Shown here in pieces: positions 36,854 through 46,367 of a DNA stretch of 64,000 nt. This DNA comes from an uncultured Flavobacteriales bacterium. GTDB taxonomy: Bacteria > Bacteroidota > Bacteroidia > Flavobacteriales > Crocinitomicaceae. Each line of letters begins with the position of its first letter. Position 1 is the first letter of the stretch. The stretch lies in the NCBI GenBank assembly GCA_946479285.1, contig CAMLFH010000007.1:124001-188000 (forward strand). The letters run 5' to 3'. Under the pieces are notes generated by a model that saw only the letters and a program-made list of their open reading frames with translations, was not told where the DNA came from and ran no database searches. The translations under genes and the position numbers were made by a program.

Positions 36854-38143
36854 ATGAATCTCAGCGCTGTTAAAGTATTGTTAATCTCGTTTTTAAGTGC
36901 CACTTCAGGGTTCGCTCAGTTGACAAATGATGCGTGTCCGAGTGCAACTCCTTTGTGTCCGAGTGTTTCCGTTTCAGGTTCCAATGTCAGTGCAACTGCA
37001 ACCGTGTGTCCCGGCTGTGAAGACGACTTTACTTTTTGCTTTTCAGGAACGAATAGCGTTTGGTACCAATTCAACACCAATGTAACTGGCGGAGATGTTG
37101 CTTTTAACTTCAGCAATATCCTATTCAATCTGCAGGCAACACGTGGAACTGAATTACAGGCAGCAATCGTTCAGGCTGTTGTTCCCTGTGATGCCGCAAC
37201 TTATACACTGATCAGTAATTGCGAAGCTGGATCTGCAGGTAATTTCTCTCTGACAGCAATAGGACTTCCTGCAAACACAACTTATTACCTGGTTGTTAAT
37301 GGCGCGAAAAATGGTGGTGCTCTTTTACCCGCTGAAGCTTCTTTTGATCTGATCGGATCAGGAACCGGTTTTGACAGACCAGCCCCGGGGCTTTCAATCG
37401 GCGGACCAACTATTACCCTTTGTCCACAAACTCCCACTCCATTTACGGCTTATTTAGTCAATTGCACAGACACCAGTGATTTCAGCTGGTATGTGAATGG
37501 CGTTTTGACCGCAGTAACACAAAGTTCATTGTGGCTTACGAGCAATTTACAGGACGGCGATGTTGTTTCCGTTGACTGTAGTTGTTTTTCTGTCTGTCCG
37601 CAGATCTTGACATTCGCTTATCCGGCAGTTACAGTTGATCCTTTAACAGTAGATGCCGGACCAGATTATACCATTCAGGCAGGAACCAGTATCCAGATAT
37701 CAGGATCTTCAAACGGAACTGATTTTATGTGGAGTCCTACTCAAACACTGAACACGCCGTATTCAATTACAACTTACGCAACACCTGAAGAAACAACCGT
37801 TTATACTTTAACCGTTTTGAATGCCAACTGCTCTCTTTCGGATGAAATGACGGTTTTCGTTTCAAACAATTTAGATATTCCGGGAAGCTTTTCACCAAAC
37901 GGCGACGGACACAACGATAAATGGATCATCGACGGAATTGGTTTTTACCCGGATGCACAAGTGGTTATTTACGATCGCTGGGGACAAAAAATTGCTGAGA
38001 TTGCAGGTTACAGTTTAACCAAAGCGTGGGACGGGACAAATAAAGGAAAACCCGTTTCAGACGGAGTCTATTTTTATTCACTGGATTTGCGTCAGAATAA
38101 CGACACCAAACCTCTTAAAGGAAGTATTACTGTAATCCGCTGA
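36854..38143 (+). CDS. Secreted protein with gliding-motility-associated (type B) C-terminal domain
   Basis: I start at the ATG at 36854, which gives a signal peptide ending SGFAQ; a longer TTG frame adds 27 unlikely residues. The 429-residue product has an N-terminal cysteine-rich beta domain (about 20-180; NDACPSATPLCPS), an Ig-like part (about 190-335) and the C-terminal SFSPNGDGHNDKWIIDGIG ... YDRWGQKI ... AWDGTNKGKPVSDGVYFY domain, the type B sorting signal used by SprB-like adhesins for T9SS export. The next gene, a PorP/SprF protein overlapping by one base, is the usual partner for such cargo. It is likely a surface adhesin. Confidence 0.9.
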   Translation: MNLSAVKVLLISFLSATSGFAQLTNDACPSATPLCPSVSVSGSNVSATATVCPGCEDDFTFCFSGTNSVWYQFNTNVTGGDVAFNFSNILFNLQATRGTELQAAIVQAVVPCDAATYTLISNCEAGSAGNFSLTAIGLPANTTYYLVVNGAKNGGALLPAEASFDLIGSGTGFDRPAPGLSIGGPTITLCPQTPTPFTAYLVNCTDTSDFSWYVNGVLTAVTQSSLWLTSNLQDGDVVSVDCSCFSVCPQILTFAYPAVTVDPLTVDAGPDYTIQAGTSIQISGSSNGTDFMWSPTQTLNTPYSITTYATPEETTVYTLTVLNANCSLSDEMTVFVSNNLDIPGSFSPNGDGHNDKWIIDGIGFYPDAQVVIYDRWGQKIAEIAGYSLTKAWDGTNKGKPVSDGVYFYSLDLRQNNDTKPLKGSITVIR

Positions 38144-39072
38144 TGAAAAAGACTTTATTTTGCATACTCATTTTGATGTCTGCCTGTATTTCTTACGGAC
38201 AGCAGGTAAGTCACATGTCACAATGGATGCATCATCAATATGCTCTCAATCCCGCATACACCGGAATCAAAACCTGCCTGGAAGCACAATCCACATTCAG
38301 AGGACAATGGATAAAAGTAGATGGAGCTCCTTACACCGGATGGGTAAGTGTTCATGCACCTTTACAGGCAAAGCGCCGCAAATTCTTAAGTGCACGACAT
38401 GGTTTAGGCGGAATGGTTTACCTGGACAAAATCGGGCCGTTCCAGGATGTACGAGTGCAGTTATCTTACGCCGGACATTTTAATTTTTCACTAACCAACC
38501 GCTTATCATTAGGGCTGGCAGTTGGTGCGCGACAACTTTCTTTCGACATGAATGAAGCAAAACCTTTAACTCCCGATCCAACGATTAACGGAAGCGCTTC
38601 TCAAATTCTTCCTACAGCTACTTTCGGAGCATGGTGGAACGGGAAAAACTATTTTGCAGGGTTTACTTTATATGAATTGATTCCTCAAAAGTGGAATGTT
38701 ATTGGAACCGATGCAGGTTCACAGATGCACGCAATGGTTACGGGTGGTTATAAATTCTACATCAACCCAAAAATCGATGTATATCCCGGAATCTATGTGG
38801 CCTACACTAAAAACACGCCCATTGAATTACAATTCCATGCCATCGTAGAATTTCAAAAGAAGTTTAACCTCGGTTTAGGATTGAGAAATACAGATGCTTT
38901 GATCGCAATGGTTGGTTTCCGTTTCAAGGAAAAATGGAAACTGGGTTATTCCTATGATTTCGTTCTTTCTAAAATGCGTCCAAACACCTTTCATTCTCAC
39001 GAAATAACCCTTTCTTTTTCTCCTTGTAAACAGCGTAATGAAAGCACTTCGGGCTGTGCAGATTTTGATTAA
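38143..39072 (+). CDS. PorP/SprF family type IX secretion outer-membrane protein
   Basis: The 309-residue protein has a signal peptide (ending SYGQQ) and the PorP/SprF start SQWMHHQYALNPAYTG, followed by a beta-barrel pattern to the C-terminus. SprF-type proteins help to export or anchor the adhesin encoded beside them. Its ATG overlaps the stop of the cargo gene by one base (TGATG), which fits a dedicated cargo/anchor pair. The last about 15 residues are Cys- and Ser-rich, and I cannot explain them. Confidence 0.93.
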   Translation: MKKTLFCILILMSACISYGQQVSHMSQWMHHQYALNPAYTGIKTCLEAQSTFRGQWIKVDGAPYTGWVSVHAPLQAKRRKFLSARHGLGGMVYLDKIGPFQDVRVQLSYAGHFNFSLTNRLSLGLAVGARQLSFDMNEAKPLTPDPTINGSASQILPTATFGAWWNGKNYFAGFTLYELIPQKWNVIGTDAGSQMHAMVTGGYKFYINPKIDVYPGIYVAYTKNTPIELQFHAIVEFQKKFNLGLGLRNTDALIAMVGFRFKEKWKLGYSYDFVLSKMRPNTFHSHEITLSFSPCKQRNESTSGCADFD

Positions 39073-39170
39073 TTCGCCCGGCTATTCCCATTTCACTGTT
39101 TATAAGTATCTCTTTCGCCCCTCTTTACCGGCCGTTTTCTTTCGAAATTTGAACATAAAGCATTTTTTGA

Positions 39171-40136
39171 ATGAAAACACAACTTTCTATACTCGCACTT
39201 ATTTGCATATTAACCGCATGTGTGCCCGCAAAAAAATACAATGAACTTCTTGAAAGAGAAAAAGTTTGCAGTGAAGAACTGAATAAATATAAAGCCTCCA
39301 GCATTGAAAATGAAGGAAAGGCGAAGGATTTGCAGGTTATGGTGGACCAATTTCGCAAAGACATTATTTCATTGAAAAAAGATACACTTGAATTGGGATC
39401 GAACCTGCGCTTTTTACAGGCACAATACGATTTGCAGGTTGCACAAAATGAGGCCTATGAACAAAAGCTGGATCAAATGCGCATGAAAGGGCAAAAAGAA
39501 TCAGCAAATTACCAGGCAGATATTGAATCGAAAAACCAAGAGCTTCAGCGCAAAGAGGATGCGTTGAAAGCGTTGGAAAGTGAATTGGTTGCCAAAGAGA
39601 AACTATTGATCGAACGCGAAGAGCGCGTAACCGAACTGGAAGAAATGATCAAGCGTAAGGACGACGCTATGAAACAACTGAAAACACGTGTTTCGGCTGC
39701 TTTGAAAGGATTTGAGAACAAAGGACTAACAATCATTGAGAAAAACGGAAAGATCTATGTTTCATTGGAAGCTAAATTGCTTTTCGCATCCGGAAGTACA
39801 ACTGTAGAAATCGAAGGAAAGAAAGCTTTGGTGGATTTGGCAAAAGTATTGGAAAATGAAAAAGACCTGGAAATCATTGTTGAAGGACATACCGATACGG
39901 ATAAATTAGCAACTACTGCCCATCCGAAAAATAACTGGGAATTAAGTGTTCTTCGCTCAACCGCGGTAGTTGAAATTATGATCGCAAATAGCAAAATGAA
40001 CCCGATGCAGCTAATGGCTGCCGGAAGAGGAGAATATCATCCTGTTGATCCCAAAGACAAAGCAAAGAACAGACGCATTGAAGTGATTATTTCTCCAAAT
40101 CTAAATGAATTGTACCAAATTCTGGAGGGGAAATAA
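39171..40136 (+). CDS. OmpA-family lipoprotein with long coiled coil
   Basis: The 321-residue protein has a lipobox ILTAC (lipidated Cys17), then about 160 residues (25-185) of charged heptad sequence predicted as coiled coil, and a C-terminal OmpA domain (about 200-315) with EGHTDTDK and NRRIEVIISP that binds peptidoglycan. It likely spans from the outer membrane to the cell wall. It lies 98 bases after the PorP/SprF gene and is ended by its own hairpin. OmpA lipoproteins are often found near T9SS loci, but no direct link is shown here. Confidence 0.9.
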   Translation: MKTQLSILALICILTACVPAKKYNELLEREKVCSEELNKYKASSIENEGKAKDLQVMVDQFRKDIISLKKDTLELGSNLRFLQAQYDLQVAQNEAYEQKLDQMRMKGQKESANYQADIESKNQELQRKEDALKALESELVAKEKLLIEREERVTELEEMIKRKDDAMKQLKTRVSAALKGFENKGLTIIEKNGKIYVSLEAKLLFASGSTTVEIEGKKALVDLAKVLENEKDLEIIVEGHTDTDKLATTAHPKNNWELSVLRSTAVVEIMIANSKMNPMQLMAAGRGEYHPVDPKDKAKNRRIEVIISPNLNELYQILEGK

Positions 40137-40156
40137 TCCATCTGTTAACAATCAAT

Positions 40157-40187
40157 AAAGGTGTTCCAAACGGACACCTTTTTTTAT
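40157..40187 (+). terminator. Terminator after the OmpA lipoprotein gene
   Basis: The stem AAAGGTGT(T)CC / GGACACCTTT has one bulged base and a short loop and is followed by a run of T to 40186. It ends the OmpA gene 20 bases after its stop. Confidence 0.85.
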
Positions 40188-40230
40188 AGATATTTTGTAA
40201 CTTCAATTTATCAAACGAAAGGTCATTTTC

Positions 40231-40590
40231 ATGGAACAAACATTAGTCATAGGAGCAACAACAAAGGAAGATCGTTACGCAAACAGAGCAATACGCGCAT
40301 TGAGAAGTCACAAATATCCGGTAGTAGCTTTCGGACAAAAAGCCGGAACAGTACTGGATGTAGAAATCGAAACGGAATGGAATCCGAATTGGGATATTGA
40401 AACAGTAACTCTATATCTCGGTCCGCAGAATCAGGAAGGATATATCGACAAGATAATCGCTTTGAAACCAAACAGGGTGATTTTTAACCCGGGAACTGAA
40501 AATCGGGAATTCATTGAAAAGTTGAGAACTGCTAAAATCCACCCTGAAATCGGATGTACATTGGTGATGTTATCGGTTGGAACTTATTAG
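40231..40590 (+). CDS. CoA-binding domain protein
   Basis: A 119-residue single-domain Rossmann protein of the YccU-like CoA_binding family. It shows the nucleotide-binding start TLVIGATTKEDRYANRAIRALR and GQKAG, with GTENREFIEKLR in the last helix. The biochemical role of these stand-alone proteins is not known. The gene is convergent with the Fic gene and the two stop codons overlap (40587-40590), so no separate terminator fits between them. Confidence 0.88.
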   Translation: MEQTLVIGATTKEDRYANRAIRALRSHKYPVVAFGQKAGTVLDVEIETEWNPNWDIETVTLYLGPQNQEGYIDKIIALKPNRVIFNPGTENREFIEKLRTAKIHPEIGCTLVMLSVGTY

Positions 40591-41657
40591 CCGCAAAGTG
40601 CTATATGCTCATTTAAAGCCTGGATGACAGTTTCTGCTATTAAGGTATAAAATGCATCCTTTTTATCTTCCTGCGCAGTTTCCAAAGCATTGTAATAACG
40701 CAATCGATTCTCCAACTCGCCTTTGATATTCGCAATAGGATATCCGTTTTGCAGTAGAATTAAATTCATGATCAAACGACAGGTTCTTCCATTGCCATCA
40801 ATAAAAGGATGAATGCGCACAATTTGCTCGTGCATTTCAGCGGCAAGAATTACCGGATGGAGCAAGGCCTTATTTTCCCTGTAATAAACAAAAACGGCTT
40901 CCATAAGCGGGAGAAGCAAATATGGCTCGGGAGGAAGATGAGAGCTCCCGGAAATACGCACTCCGATTGAACGGTAAACACCCGCATTCTCACGGTCAAT
41001 TCCTTTTAAAATCAGGTAGTGAATCTCTTTAAGAATCCGTTCAGAGAATTCTGTTCTTTTTTGAATGATTTCTCCTAAATAACCAATAGCTTCCGTATGG
41101 TTAATCACTTCAAGATGCTCTCTTACTGATTTACCACCAACGGTTATACCGTCCTTAACAACTAAAAGAGTTTCCTGGAGTGTTAATGTATTTCCTTCAA
41201 TCCGATTGCTTTCATAGGTGTAATTCAAATTGAAATAGTCATCCATTTTCCGCAATTGCAATTGGTTCAAAGGTTTATTAGAAGCCCAGATTTCTTGTAA
41301 ACGAGCACACTCTTTCAATAAATCTGTCAACTTAGAACTAATTAAACCCTCTTGCTTTTTCCTGTTGAGCGTGGTGTATTTAATCTTATCCTCAGCAACA
41401 TTCATCGCCCGATTAAATAAATGATCATTTCCTTCAAATAGCGAATAAATACGTTCACCTAACCAAATGGAAAGAACTGTATCTTCATTTAATTCCAGGT
41501 GTTTAATTAAAAGATTCAAATGTTTTTCTGAAGGCTGTCTATCGCCTTTTTCATATTTATTCAATAGGGCAACATCTATACTCGAAAGAGCAGACAACTC
41601 TTTCAAAGTATACTTGAACTTAGAACGTGCTTCCTTGATTAAATCACTCAGCTTCAT
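40587..41657 (-). CDS. HTH-Fic protein (AMPylase-type, class II self-inhibited)
   Basis: Starting at ATG 41655-41657, the 356-residue protein has an XRE-type helix-turn-helix (about 4-60; KYTLKELSALSSIDVALLNKYEKG), then a Fic domain. The Fic motif is H283-PFIDGNGRTC-R294, complete for nucleotide transfer. The inhibitory motif S150-NRI-E154-G155 lies on the N-terminal side, as in class II Fic enzymes which block their own active site. A longer TTG frame to 41669 was rejected. Targets are unknown; Fic proteins usually attach AMP to hydroxyl side chains. No antitoxin-like gene is adjacent. The HTH suggests it also regulates its own gene (inference). Confidence 0.9.
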   Translation of the reverse strand: MKLSDLIKEARSKFKYTLKELSALSSIDVALLNKYEKGDRQPSEKHLNLLIKHLELNEDTVLSIWLGERIYSLFEGNDHLFNRAMNVAEDKIKYTTLNRKKQEGLISSKLTDLLKECARLQEIWASNKPLNQLQLRKMDDYFNLNYTYESNRIEGNTLTLQETLLVVKDGITVGGKSVREHLEVINHTEAIGYLGEIIQKRTEFSERILKEIHYLILKGIDRENAGVYRSIGVRISGSSHLPPEPYLLLPLMEAVFVYYRENKALLHPVILAAEMHEQIVRIHPFIDGNGRTCRLIMNLILLQNGYPIANIKGELENRLRYYNALETAQEDKKDAFYTLIAETVIQALNEHIALCG

Positions 41658-41703
41658 TTGACAAAACAATTTTAGACTAATTTAGTCAATTTTTTGGGTT
41701 AAA

Positions 41704-41735
41704 AAAAATCCCCGAACAATTTTCCGGGGATTTTT
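41704..41735 (-). terminator. Terminator of the ftsX-queA operon
   Basis: An 11-bp stem AAAAATCCCCG / CGGGGATTTTT with A and T runs on both sides lies directly after the queA stop (41737-41739 on the minus strand). It also sits just upstream of the Fic gene and may insulate it. Confidence 0.85.
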
Positions 41736-41736
41736 A

Positions 41737-42795
41737 TCACAATATTAACATCGCATCTCCATAGGAGTAGAATTTATACTTTTCTTTTATTGCTTCATTG
41801 TAAGCTTCCATCATTAGATCATGACCACAAAATGCAGAAATCATCATTAATAATGTAGAAAGCGGCGTATGGAAATTTGTCACCAAACTATCAGCAATAC
41901 TGAAATCATATGGAGGGAAAATAAATTTATTGGTCCAGCCATCGAATGCTTTCAACATATTGTCTGTAGAAACAGAAGTTTCTACAGCACGCATGGAAGT
42001 TGTTCCAATTGCACAAACACGTTTTTTATTCTTCTTCGCTGCATTTACGATATTAGCGGCTTTTTCTGTGATGATCACCTGCTCCGAATCCATTTTATGC
42101 TTTGTCAAATCTTCCACTTCCACTGAACGGAAAGTACCCAATCCAACATGTAAAGTTACCTCCGCAAAGTTCACACCTTTCAATTCCAAACGCTTCAACA
42201 ATTCACGGGAGAAGTGCAATCCTGCAGTTGGTGCAGCAACAGCTCCTTCTTCTTTTGCATAAATGGTTTGGTATCTTTCTTCATCCGTTGCTTCAACATC
42301 GCGTTTGATGTATTTCGGAAGCGGAGTTTCGCCAAGTTCGGTAATTTTCGCTTTAAACTCTTCATAAGGTCCGTCGAATAAAAAACGCAATGTTCTTCCT
42401 CGGGAAGTAGTATTGTCAATTACCTCAGCCACCAATGAATCATCATCTCCGAAGTACAATTTATTTCCAATTCTGATCTTACGGGCAGGATCAACCAATA
42501 CATCCCACAAAAGGCTTTCACGGTTTAATTCTCTCAACAAAAACACCTCAATCTTAGCACCTGTTTTTTCTTTGTTACCATACATACGGGCAGGAAATAC
42601 ACGTGTGTTGTTCATGATCATCACATCACCTTCTCCAAAGTAATTGATAATATCCTTAAACAAACGGTGCTCAATTTTTCCGGTCTCACGGTGGATGACC
42701 ATCAATCGTGCTTCGTCACGGTTTTCACTAGGGTATTCAGCAATCAGTTCGTCCGGAAGGTCAAAACTGAATTCAGAAAGCTTCATTTTATTCAT
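41737..42795 (-). CDS. queA: S-adenosylmethionine:tRNA ribosyltransferase-isomerase
   Basis: The 352-residue enzyme moves the ribosyl part of S-adenosylmethionine to preQ1 in tRNA, giving epoxyqueuosine at position 34. Recognised segments are [13 protein letters not shown] at the start, [28 protein letters not shown], THLxxGLGTF-like VGLGTFRSV and [15 protein letters not shown]. The length is usual. It is the last gene of a minus-strand set with truB, uppP, DUF3098 and ftsX, 60 bp after truB. Two in-frame ATGs are close (42795 and 42786); either is possible. Confidence 0.96.
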   Translation of the reverse strand: MNKMKLSEFSFDLPDELIAEYPSENRDEARLMVIHRETGKIEHRLFKDIINYFGEGDVMIMNNTRVFPARMYGNKEKTGAKIEVFLLRELNRESLLWDVLVDPARKIRIGNKLYFGDDDSLVAEVIDNTTSRGRTLRFLFDGPYEEFKAKITELGETPLPKYIKRDVEATDEERYQTIYAKEEGAVAAPTAGLHFSRELLKRLELKGVNFAEVTLHVGLGTFRSVEVEDLTKHKMDSEQVIITEKAANIVNAAKKNKKRVCAIGTTSMRAVETSVSTDNMLKAFDGWTNKFIFPPYDFSIADSLVTNFHTPLSTLLMMISAFCGHDLMMEAYNEAIKEKYKFYSYGDAMLIL

Positions 42796-42855
42796 ACAAG
42801 ATGTATTTTTATCGCTTTAAATCAAAGAGCGCAAAAGTATAAAAAATCAGGGGAT

Positions 42856-43551
42856 TTACAAAGGTTGTTCTTCAATGAATGATATCCATTCTTCCACACT
42901 CTTGGAATCCTCGATATCATAGATTCCGGATTTAGTCCTGCGCAATGCGATTAACGTAGCTCCGCAGCCTAGTTTTTGTCCAAAATCATGTGCAATTGAA
43001 CGAATATATGTTCCTTTTGAGCAAGAAATCTCAAAATCAACTTCCGGAAAACGAGAAGTATCAATCCTGAAATCCATGATCTCTACCGTATTCGCTTTCA
43101 ATTCTTTTTCAATACCAGCCCGAGCATAATCATAAGCACGCTTTCCATCAATTTGCTTGGCTGAAAACAGCGGCGGAACCTGTTGTTGAACTCCTATGAA
43201 ACTCAAACGCACTTCTTCCAATTGTTCCGGAGTAATTCCCGCAGTTTCTTTGTCGGAGTTGTAGGCCGTTTCCAGATCATAGGAAGGAGTTGTTTTCCCC
43301 AATAGGAAAGTTCCCGTATAGGTTTTAGAGTCAGAAGTCAATCCTTCTATGAGCTTAGTATGCTTACCAATACATATCACCAGCAAACCGGTTGCTAAAG
43401 GATCTAAAGTTCCGGCATGACCTACTTTGAGTTTTTTCACACCCAATTTCTGTCGTAAATGCCAACGCAGTTTATTTACAGCATCAAAAGAAGTCCATTT
43501 GAAAGGTTTATCCACCAAAATGGTACTTCCCTGTGCAAATTCGCTAATCAT
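42856..43551 (-). CDS. truB: tRNA pseudouridine-55 synthase
   Basis: The 231-residue enzyme makes pseudouridine 55 in the T-loop of tRNA. Motif II is GHAGTLDPLATGLL with catalytic Asp50, preceded by the N-terminal DKPFKWTSFDAVN. KGTYIRSIAHDFG near the C-terminus is also typical. It is slightly short because the extra C-terminal domain of longer bacterial members is missing, as usual in Bacteroidota. It starts three bases after uppP ends. Confidence 0.96.
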   Translation of the reverse strand: MISEFAQGSTILVDKPFKWTSFDAVNKLRWHLRQKLGVKKLKVGHAGTLDPLATGLLVICIGKHTKLIEGLTSDSKTYTGTFLLGKTTPSYDLETAYNSDKETAGITPEQLEEVRLSFIGVQQQVPPLFSAKQIDGKRAYDYARAGIEKELKANTVEIMDFRIDTSRFPEVDFEISCSKGTYIRSIAHDFGQKLGCGATLIALRRTKSGIYDIEDSKSVEEWISFIEEQPL

Positions 43552-43554
43552 AAA

Positions 43555-44349
43555 TTACAGGATCGTTAATTCGTAACCACTGAGTAATAAGATCAGGATA
43601 ATCCCACCGACTATAATCCGGTACCAACCGAACAACCTGAAGCCGTGCTTATTCAGGAAACCGATAAATCCTTTGATAGCAATAATTGCAACCAGGAAAG
43701 CAACTACATTTCCAACGATCAGTAAATTGACCTGTTCGCCGGTTAAAGCATCGTGTTTATCGAAATAATCCAGCGTTTTTTTAGCTGTAGCTCCCAACAT
43801 CGTTGGTAAAGCCAGAAAGAATGAAAATTCTGCTGCCAGTTTACGGCTCATTTTTTGGCTCATCCCCCCAACTATTGATGCTCCTGAACGGGAAACGCCC
43901 GGAATCATCGCAATACACTGGAACATACCAACTTTCAAAGCATCCCAGTAGGTCATTTCCTCCATGGTATGAATGCGCGGCTTATTGAACCAGTTATCCA
44001 CAAACAACAAAATTATTCCCCCGACCAGCAAGGAAATTGCCACTGCCAAAGGGCTCTCCAACAACTGATCTATGTAATCTGAAAGCAGCACTCCCAAAAT
44101 GGCCGCCGGAATAAATGCAACAATCAATTTGAGATAAAACTGAACACTTTGAAAAAAACGTTTGAAATAAAGGGCAAATACTGCAAGAATGGCTCCCAAC
44201 TGGATCACGATCATAAACAACTTTACAAAATCGTCGTTATCAATACCCATTGCAGCAGAACCTAAAATCATGTGCCCAGTAGACGAAACAGGCAAAAACT
44301 CGGTTAGGCCCTCTATAAGGGCCAATATTATTGCTTCAAACCAATTCAT
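43555..44349 (-). CDS. uppP: Undecaprenyl-diphosphatase
   Basis: The 264-residue membrane phosphatase regenerates the lipid carrier used in cell wall synthesis. The first active-site region is EGLTEFLPVSSTGH (13-26) and the second is PGVSRSGAS (about 163-171), both complete. About eight membrane helices can be counted. It is three bases downstream of the DUF3098 gene and three bases upstream of truB, inside the ftsX-queA operon. Confidence 0.96.
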   Translation of the reverse strand: MNWFEAIILALIEGLTEFLPVSSTGHMILGSAAMGIDNDDFVKLFMIVIQLGAILAVFALYFKRFFQSVQFYLKLIVAFIPAAILGVLLSDYIDQLLESPLAVAISLLVGGIILLFVDNWFNKPRIHTMEEMTYWDALKVGMFQCIAMIPGVSRSGASIVGGMSQKMSRKLAAEFSFFLALPTMLGATAKKTLDYFDKHDALTGEQVNLLIVGNVVAFLVAIIAIKGFIGFLNKHGFRLFGWYRIIVGGIILILLLSGYELTIL

Positions 44350-44352
44350 GGA

Positions 44353-44601
44353 TTATTCTGGGGAATTAGAATTTTTCGATTTCTTCATGATGCCGTAAAT
44401 CATTACGACAAAACCTGTTACAATAAGGATTGGTGCAACAGTAATTCGAACGGTAGAGAACAATTCTTTTTCGTGAAACTCTGCCGGAGTATCAGAACCA
44501 CCGCCAATCATTAGTAAATAGCCAATAATATTAATTGCCAACCCAATGAAAATGATTCGCAGGTTTTCTTTTTTTATCGGAAAATCGAATTTATTGTTCA
44601 T
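44353..44601 (-). CDS. DUF3098 small membrane protein
   Basis: An 82-residue protein with two membrane helices (about 13-33 and 50-70) and a Lys-rich tail. The segment NIIGYLLMIGGGSDTPAEF matches DUF3098, a Bacteroidota family of unknown function that regularly sits between ftsX and uppP. It may assist FtsX or the cell wall enzymes (inference from position only). Confidence 0.85.
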   Translation of the reverse strand: MNNKFDFPIKKENLRIIFIGLAINIIGYLLMIGGGSDTPAEFHEKELFSTVRITVAPILIVTGFVVMIYGIMKKSKNSNSPE

Positions 44602-44625
44602 GATATAAATGAATGTGTGGCTAAA

Positions 44626-45516
44626 TTAATATAAATCATCCAATTTCGCACGTAAATATTTGTTTAGCGCAAACCAGGTAGAGACAATTGTTAAAAGACA
44701 GCCGATTATCAATAATGATGCAAAAAGCAGAATTACATCCAATAACTTCATATCAATTTCAATCACATCCAACACATTATTCAAGGCAAAAAACAAGGTC
44801 ATTAACATCGCCATTCCAAGAATTCCGGAAACCATTCCCTGGTACATTGCCTGTTTCAGGAAAGGTTTTCTGATAAATCCGCTGGTAGCACCAACCAATT
44901 GCATGGTTTTAATCGTAAAGCGTTTCGAATAAAGTGCCAAACGAATCGTATTGTTAATCATGGCTACAGCAATAACAATCAATAAAGTGGCAACAACCAA
45001 AATCAGGAAAGCAAATTGCTTAAATCCAAGATTCACTTCTTCCAACGCCACTTTGTCATAATTAACCTCAGCAAGCATATCTCCATACTTGGTATTCAAG
45101 CGGGACTCGATTTCTTTCATTCCTTTTTTGGTCACATAAGAACTTACCGGCCTGAAGTTGATTGTTGGAGGCAGCGGATTTTCTCCTTCAAAAATGGCAA
45201 GAATCTCACTCGAACTTTGGTCTGAACCTTTAAATTCATCAATAGCACGTTCAGGCGAGACAAAAACCACTTCTTTGAAACAATCCCATGATTTCAATTC
45301 CTGGGCAACTTGTTTAATATCTTCGGGATTGTACTGGGATTGAAAGAATAAGTCGCCGTGCAGGTTCTCGCGTGCTTGTTTTTGCAATGAATCCAAACCG
45401 ATCACTCCGGCTAAAACCATCCCTATCATAAATAAAACCAGCGAAATTCCAATTACGGTTGAAATGTAACTGGTTCGCAACCCTTTCTTCCCTGCTTTTT
45501 CGATTCCTTTACTCAT
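44626..45516 (-). CDS. ftsX: Cell division protein FtsX
   Basis: The 296-residue ABC-type permease works with FtsE to activate cell wall hydrolases at the division site. It has a helix near 18-40, an outside domain (about 45-160), and three helices in the last 130 residues, as usual for FtsX. I use the ATG at 45514-45516 (MSKGIEKAGKKGLRTSY); the longer frame begins with GTG and adds nine residues. It heads the operon with DUF3098, uppP, truB and queA. ftsE is not adjacent, which is common in Bacteroidota. Confidence 0.92.
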   Translation of the reverse strand: MSKGIEKAGKKGLRTSYISTVIGISLVLFMIGMVLAGVIGLDSLQKQARENLHGDLFFQSQYNPEDIKQVAQELKSWDCFKEVVFVSPERAIDEFKGSDQSSSEILAIFEGENPLPPTINFRPVSSYVTKKGMKEIESRLNTKYGDMLAEVNYDKVALEEVNLGFKQFAFLILVVATLLIVIAVAMINNTIRLALYSKRFTIKTMQLVGATSGFIRKPFLKQAMYQGMVSGILGMAMLMTLFFALNNVLDVIEIDMKLLDVILLFASLLIIGCLLTIVSTWFALNKYLRAKLDDLY

Positions 45517-45668
45517 CCAGACGAAATTACACTTTTTCACCACATACTTTTAAACCGAATGTGAGAAGCTATTAACGAAGAAATGAACAAATTTTCAGCT
45601 TTACAAAATTTTACTATTCCGGTAAGCAAAAAACGCCTATTTTGTAACAACTTTAATACAAAAACCCT

Positions 45669-46280
45669 ATGAAGAGAACATTTTTTTACGCTGCATCTCT
45701 TGCTTTTATTGCATTCGGAATGACAGCTTGTGGAGCTTCCACAGAAGAAACGACAGATGCAGAAGCAACAACAACTTATGAATTGGATGATGCAACATCT
45801 TTGAAATGGAAAGGTACGTATGCCGGTGACGGACACACACACAACGGGACAGTGAAAGTCTCGGCCGGATCCATCACTTACAAAGGCGAAACATTCGAAG
45901 CCGGAAGTTTTACGGTTGACATGAAAACAATCGAAAATGAATTGACTCCGGAAACCGGTGCAAGTGACCTGAACAGCTCTATCATGGGTGAAGGCTTGTT
46001 CAATACTTCGCAATTCCCGAATGTGGAAGTTGTTATAAACAGTATCTCTGAAACAGAAATTGACGCTACTTTAAAAGTTGCAGGAAAAGAAGTCCCTGCA
46101 AAAATGCCTGTGAAAGTGAAGAAGACGGATAAGAAACTGACTGCAAAAGGTAAATTCACGGTAGATTTCTCGCCCATGGATGCAGAAGGCTTCAAACCGG
46201 GAACTGAGGCAGGAAAAGAAACTCAATACATCAAACCGGGAGTTGAGTTTGACTTGAACCTGGTTATGAAGGCAAAATAA
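45669..46280 (+). CDS. YceI-family lipoprotein
   Basis: A 203-residue protein with signal and lipobox GMTAC (Cys21), a short Thr/Glu-rich linker, then a YceI lipocalin-like barrel (about 40-203). Recognised phrases are SLKWKGTYAGDGHTHNGTVKV, SFTVDMKTIENE and FNTSQFPNVEVVINS. YceI proteins bind isoprenoids or similar lipids. It is monocistronic with a hairpin after it. A link with the polyprenyl genes is possible but not shown. Confidence 0.9.
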   Translation: MKRTFFYAASLAFIAFGMTACGASTEETTDAEATTTYELDDATSLKWKGTYAGDGHTHNGTVKVSAGSITYKGETFEAGSFTVDMKTIENELTPETGASDLNSSIMGEGLFNTSQFPNVEVVINSISETEIDATLKVAGKEVPAKMPVKVKKTDKKLTAKGKFTVDFSPMDAEGFKPGTEAGKETQYIKPGVEFDLNLVMKAK

Positions 46281-46306
46281 GATTCAAAACAAAATTACAG
46301 TTTAGT

Positions 46307-46341
46307 AAAATCCCCGGTACCAATGAGGTTTTGGGGATTTT
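46307..46341 (+). terminator. Terminator after the YceI gene
   Basis: AAAATCCCC and GGGGATTTT form a 9-bp stem around a 17-base loop, followed by a T-run to 46346. It lies 26 bases after the stop. Confidence 0.75.
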
Positions 46342-46367
46342 TTTTTGGTATTGAGTTCGTTAAAACT

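Noticed and set aside
40161..40400. Separate 79-codon gene overlapping the CoA-binding gene
   Set aside because: It begins in the terminator of the previous gene and lies in another frame of a well-recognised domain.
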